Positions 31,742 through 35,474 of a stretch of DNA of 35,474 nt are shown in pieces; positions within the stretch are counted from its first letter, which is position 1; each line of letters opens with the position of its first letter. The stretch lies in NCBI RefSeq assembly GCF_003989665.1, contig NZ_RZIJ01000039.1:1-35474 (forward strand), written 5' to 3'. A program made the translations under genes and the position numbers. A model generated the notes under the pieces. It was not told the origin of the DNA and ran no database searches. It was given only the letters and a program-made list of their open reading frames with translations. This stretch comes from Azospirillum doebereinerae. Lineage in GTDB: Bacteria > Pseudomonadota > Alphaproteobacteria > Azospirillales > Azospirillaceae.

Positions 31742-31766
31742 TTTCATGAAATTTTTTTTCTTTTCA
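31742..31766. promoter_or_regulatory. Possible HexR operator 2, edd-proximal
   Basis: A perfect TTTCATGAAA palindrome (31742-31751) runs into TGAAA-N10-TTTCA (31747-31766), about 70-90 bases before the edd start. Its position near the edd promoter and A/T palindromic form fit an RpiR/HexR site. Confidence 0.4.
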
Positions 31767-31834
31767 GCGTCCAGCCCCAAGCGTATGGTTGGACCAGGAA
31801 AACATCGCTCCCCTCCAGCGGTTGAGTCCCCATC

Positions 31835-33685
<1,851 letters not shown>

Positions 33686-33784
33686 AATCCAGGCCGGATT
33701 CGCCGATGCGGTTGTCGCCGCAACGGCGCTGTGTCACGATGCCGCACAGGTGTCGGTGGTGACGCGCGCCGCCTTCCAGACCCC

Positions 33785-33801
33785 GCCGACCCTGGGTCGG
33801 C
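33785..33801. repeat. 17-base palindrome upstream of zwf
   Basis: GCCGACCC-T-GGGTCGGC is a perfect 8-base inverted repeat around one base, ending about 32 bases before the chosen zwf start. One central base is too few for an RNA loop, so an operator is likelier than a terminator. Confidence 0.35.
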
Positions 33802-33833
33802 CCGCCGCAACCGAAATGGAAAGCCGACCGCCG

Positions 33834-35342
33834 ATGCCGCATCCCCGCACCGCTCCCGCCGCTTCGCTGCCCGCCTTCGACTACACGGTGTTCGGCGGCA
33901 CCGGCGATCTGGCCTTGCGCAAACTGTTGCCGGCCTTGTATCTGCGCGACCGCGCGGGGCAGGTGGCGGCCGGCAGCCGGATCATCGCGGTCTCGCGCAG
34001 CGCGCTGACCCCGTCCGACTACCGCGCCAAGGCCGACACGGCGATCCGCCGCCATGTGGCGGCCGACGAACTCGACGAGGGACTGCTCGACCGCTTCCTC
34101 GGGCGTCTGGATTACGTGTCGGTGGACGCGACCTCCGACTCCGGCTGGAGCGAACTGGCCGGACGGCTGGAAGGACGCGACGAGCCGGTGCGGATCTTCT
34201 ACCTCGCCACCTCGCCCAGCCTGTTCGGCCCGATCTGCGACCGTCTGCGCTCGGCCGGTCTGGTGACGCCGGACGCGCGCGTGGTGCTGGAAAAGCCGAT
34301 CGGCCGTGACCTCGACTCCGCCCGTGAGATCAACGAACAGGTCGGCGCCGTCTTCGCCGAGCCGCAGATTTACCGAATCGACCATTACCTGGGAAAGGAG
34401 ACGGTGCAGAACCTGCTGGCCCTGCGCTTCGCCAATTCCCTGTTCGAGCCGTTGTGGAACGCCAACCACATCGACCACGTTCAGATCACCGTCGCCGAGA
34501 CGGTTGGGGTGGAGGGGCGCGGCGACTATTACGACCATTCCGGCGCGCTGCGCGACATGGTGCAGAACCACCTGCTCCAACTTGTCTGTCTGGTTGGCAT
34601 GGAGTGCCCGATCTCGCTGGCGCAGGAATCGGTGCGCGACGAGAAGCTGAAGGTTCTGCGCTCGCTGAAACCCATCGAGCAGGACGACATTGCGACCTGC
34701 ACCGTGCGCGGCCAATACCGCGCGGGGGCCGTGGCCGGTGGGGCGGTGCCCGCCTACGCCGACGAACCGGGCATCCCCGCCGGCAGCGGCACCGAGACCT
34801 TCGTGGCCCTGAAGGTGGAAATCGACAACTGGCGCTGGGCCCGGGTTCCCTTCTACCTGCGCACCGGCAAACGTCTTCCGGCCAAGATGTCGGAGATCGT
34901 CATCCAGTTCCGCCCGATCCCGCACTCTATCTTTCCGCAGACCGCCGGCGAGTTGCAGGCCAACCGCCTGATCGTCCGCCTGCAACCGGACGAGAGCATC
35001 CGTCTGCATCTGATGACGAAGGAACCCGGCCCCGGCGGCATGCGCGTCCGCCCGGCGCCGCTGAACCTTAGCTTCGCCGAAACCTTCGGCGGCCGCTTCC
35101 CCGACGCCTACGAGCGGCTGCTGATGGACGTCGTCCGCGGCAACCCCACCCTGTTCATGCGCCGCGACGAGGTCGAGGCCGCGTGGCAATGGGCCGAGGC
35201 GATTCTGGAGGGATGGAAAGCCCGCCGCGAGCAACCGAAGCCCTACATCGCCGGCACCTGGGGACCGTCGCAAGCCATCGCCCTGATCGAGCGCGACGGC
35301 CGTACCTGGCATGAGGACGAGATCCCCAGCGCCGCCTTCTGA
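33834..35342 (+). CDS. zwf: Glucose-6-phosphate dehydrogenase
   Basis: First step of the pentose phosphate and Entner-Doudoroff route (EC 1.1.1.49), making 6-phosphogluconolactone with NAD(P). 502 residues. The coenzyme motif is GGTGDLA (21-27), the substrate/active-site motif is RIDHYLGKE (181-189), and EKPIG is at 153-157. The middle and end (VRLQPDESIRLHLMTKEPG) match the family. An ATG 18 bases upstream (33816) is an alternative; the ATG at 33834 has GGAAAG about 12 bases before it. edd and zwf form one transcription direction under the same control region. The expected pgl gene is absent. Confidence 0.95.
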   Translation: MPHPRTAPAASLPAFDYTVFGGTGDLALRKLLPALYLRDRAGQVAAGSRIIAVSRSALTPSDYRAKADTAIRRHVAADELDEGLLDRFLGRLDYVSVDATSDSGWSELAGRLEGRDEPVRIFYLATSPSLFGPICDRLRSAGLVTPDARVVLEKPIGRDLDSAREINEQVGAVFAEPQIYRIDHYLGKETVQNLLALRFANSLFEPLWNANHIDHVQITVAETVGVEGRGDYYDHSGALRDMVQNHLLQLVCLVGMECPISLAQESVRDEKLKVLRSLKPIEQDDIATCTVRGQYRAGAVAGGAVPAYADEPGIPAGSGTETFVALKVEIDNWRWARVPFYLRTGKRLPAKMSEIVIQFRPIPHSIFPQTAGELQANRLIVRLQPDESIRLHLMTKEPGPGGMRVRPAPLNLSFAETFGGRFPDAYERLLMDVVRGNPTLFMRRDEVEAAWQWAEAILEGWKARREQPKPYIAGTWGPSQAIALIERDGRTWHEDEIPSAAF

Positions 35343-35385
35343 TCGGTGCTTCCGCAGAAAAATGCGATGAGGACGAAAAAAGCGC

Positions 35386-35414
35386 TTGCGGGGTCGAGGC
35401 TCCCCGCCTATAAA
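35386..35414 (+). promoter_or_regulatory. Strong promoter at the right edge, rRNA-operon-like
   Basis: TTGCGG (35386-35391) and TATAAA (35409-35414) are 17 bases apart, preceded by an A-run at 35375-35380 that could be an UP element. The GC-rich leader after it (to the window end) has no ORF and resembles leaders of alphaproteobacterial rRNA operons. The rRNA itself is outside the window. Confidence 0.5.
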
Positions 35415-35474
35415 GCGCCTCCCGACGCGAACGACGCCGACGCGGTCCAGACGGACGGCCGGCAACGAAGCGAA

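Larger units (their letters stand above)
31499..31834. promoter_or_regulatory. hexR-edd divergent control region
   Basis: 336 bases between divergent starts. It is AT-rich in places and holds several A/T palindromes (listed separately) and a GCGAATTTTTTCTCC stretch at 31512-31526 near the hexR start. CACGGACGAG (31574-31583) and its inverse CTCGTCCGTG (31684-31693) lie 100 bases apart. No ORF is convincing here. Confidence 0.5.

Overview
The window is GC-rich alphaproteobacterial DNA. It is most like Azospirillum or a relative in the Rhodospirillales, judging from gene content and from a very large, module-expanded hook protein next to FlgK and FlgL. Coding density is high and neighbours often share 4-base start/stop overlaps. 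I saw no insertion sequence, prophage, CRISPR array or tRNA gene.

Layout, left to right: (1) 1-1721, a PrtD-type type I secretion ABC transporter on the minus strand, cut by the left edge and interrupted by an apparent 1-base deletion. (2) 1722-2320, an AT-rich non-coding stretch. (3) cobT (cobamide lower-ligand activation), a PP2C phosphatase, a convergent membrane-anchored DUF4384 protein and a divergent GH13 glucosidase. (4) 7231-13401, the minus-strand flagellar set flgE-flgK-flgL, in which FlgE and FlgL share an expanded repeat module. (5) 13610-17229, two overlapping TPR-glycosyltransferase genes, plausibly for flagellin or surface glycosylation. (6) DUF1491, then a PAS sensor kinase preceded by a secreted 5'-nucleotidase-like protein that has lost its metal-binding residues. 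(7) A three-gene unit: GNAT/FemAB-like acyltransferase, ATP-grasp ligase and calcineurin-like phosphoesterase. (8) 25152-30463, a PQQ region: pqqABCDE, the PQQ-associated CXXCW protein, a LuxR-type response regulator and the PedF cytochrome c550. (9) A HexR/RpiR repressor divergent from edd and zwf (Entner-Doudoroff pathway). (10) At the right edge, a strong promoter resembling an rRNA operon promoter.

Working together: the PQQ block makes the cofactor and one electron acceptor for periplasmic alcohol oxidation, although no PQQ dehydrogenase lies in the window. A near-identical motif sits about 95 bases upstream of both pqqA and pedF and may be the site of the response regulator encoded between them. 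HexR probably controls edd-zwf through AT-rich palindromes in the shared intergenic region. The strongest candidates for something undescribed are the 5'-nucleotidase pseudoenzyme plus sensor-kinase pair, the acyltransferase/ATP-grasp/phosphoesterase operon, and the module shared by the hook and the hook-filament junction protein.
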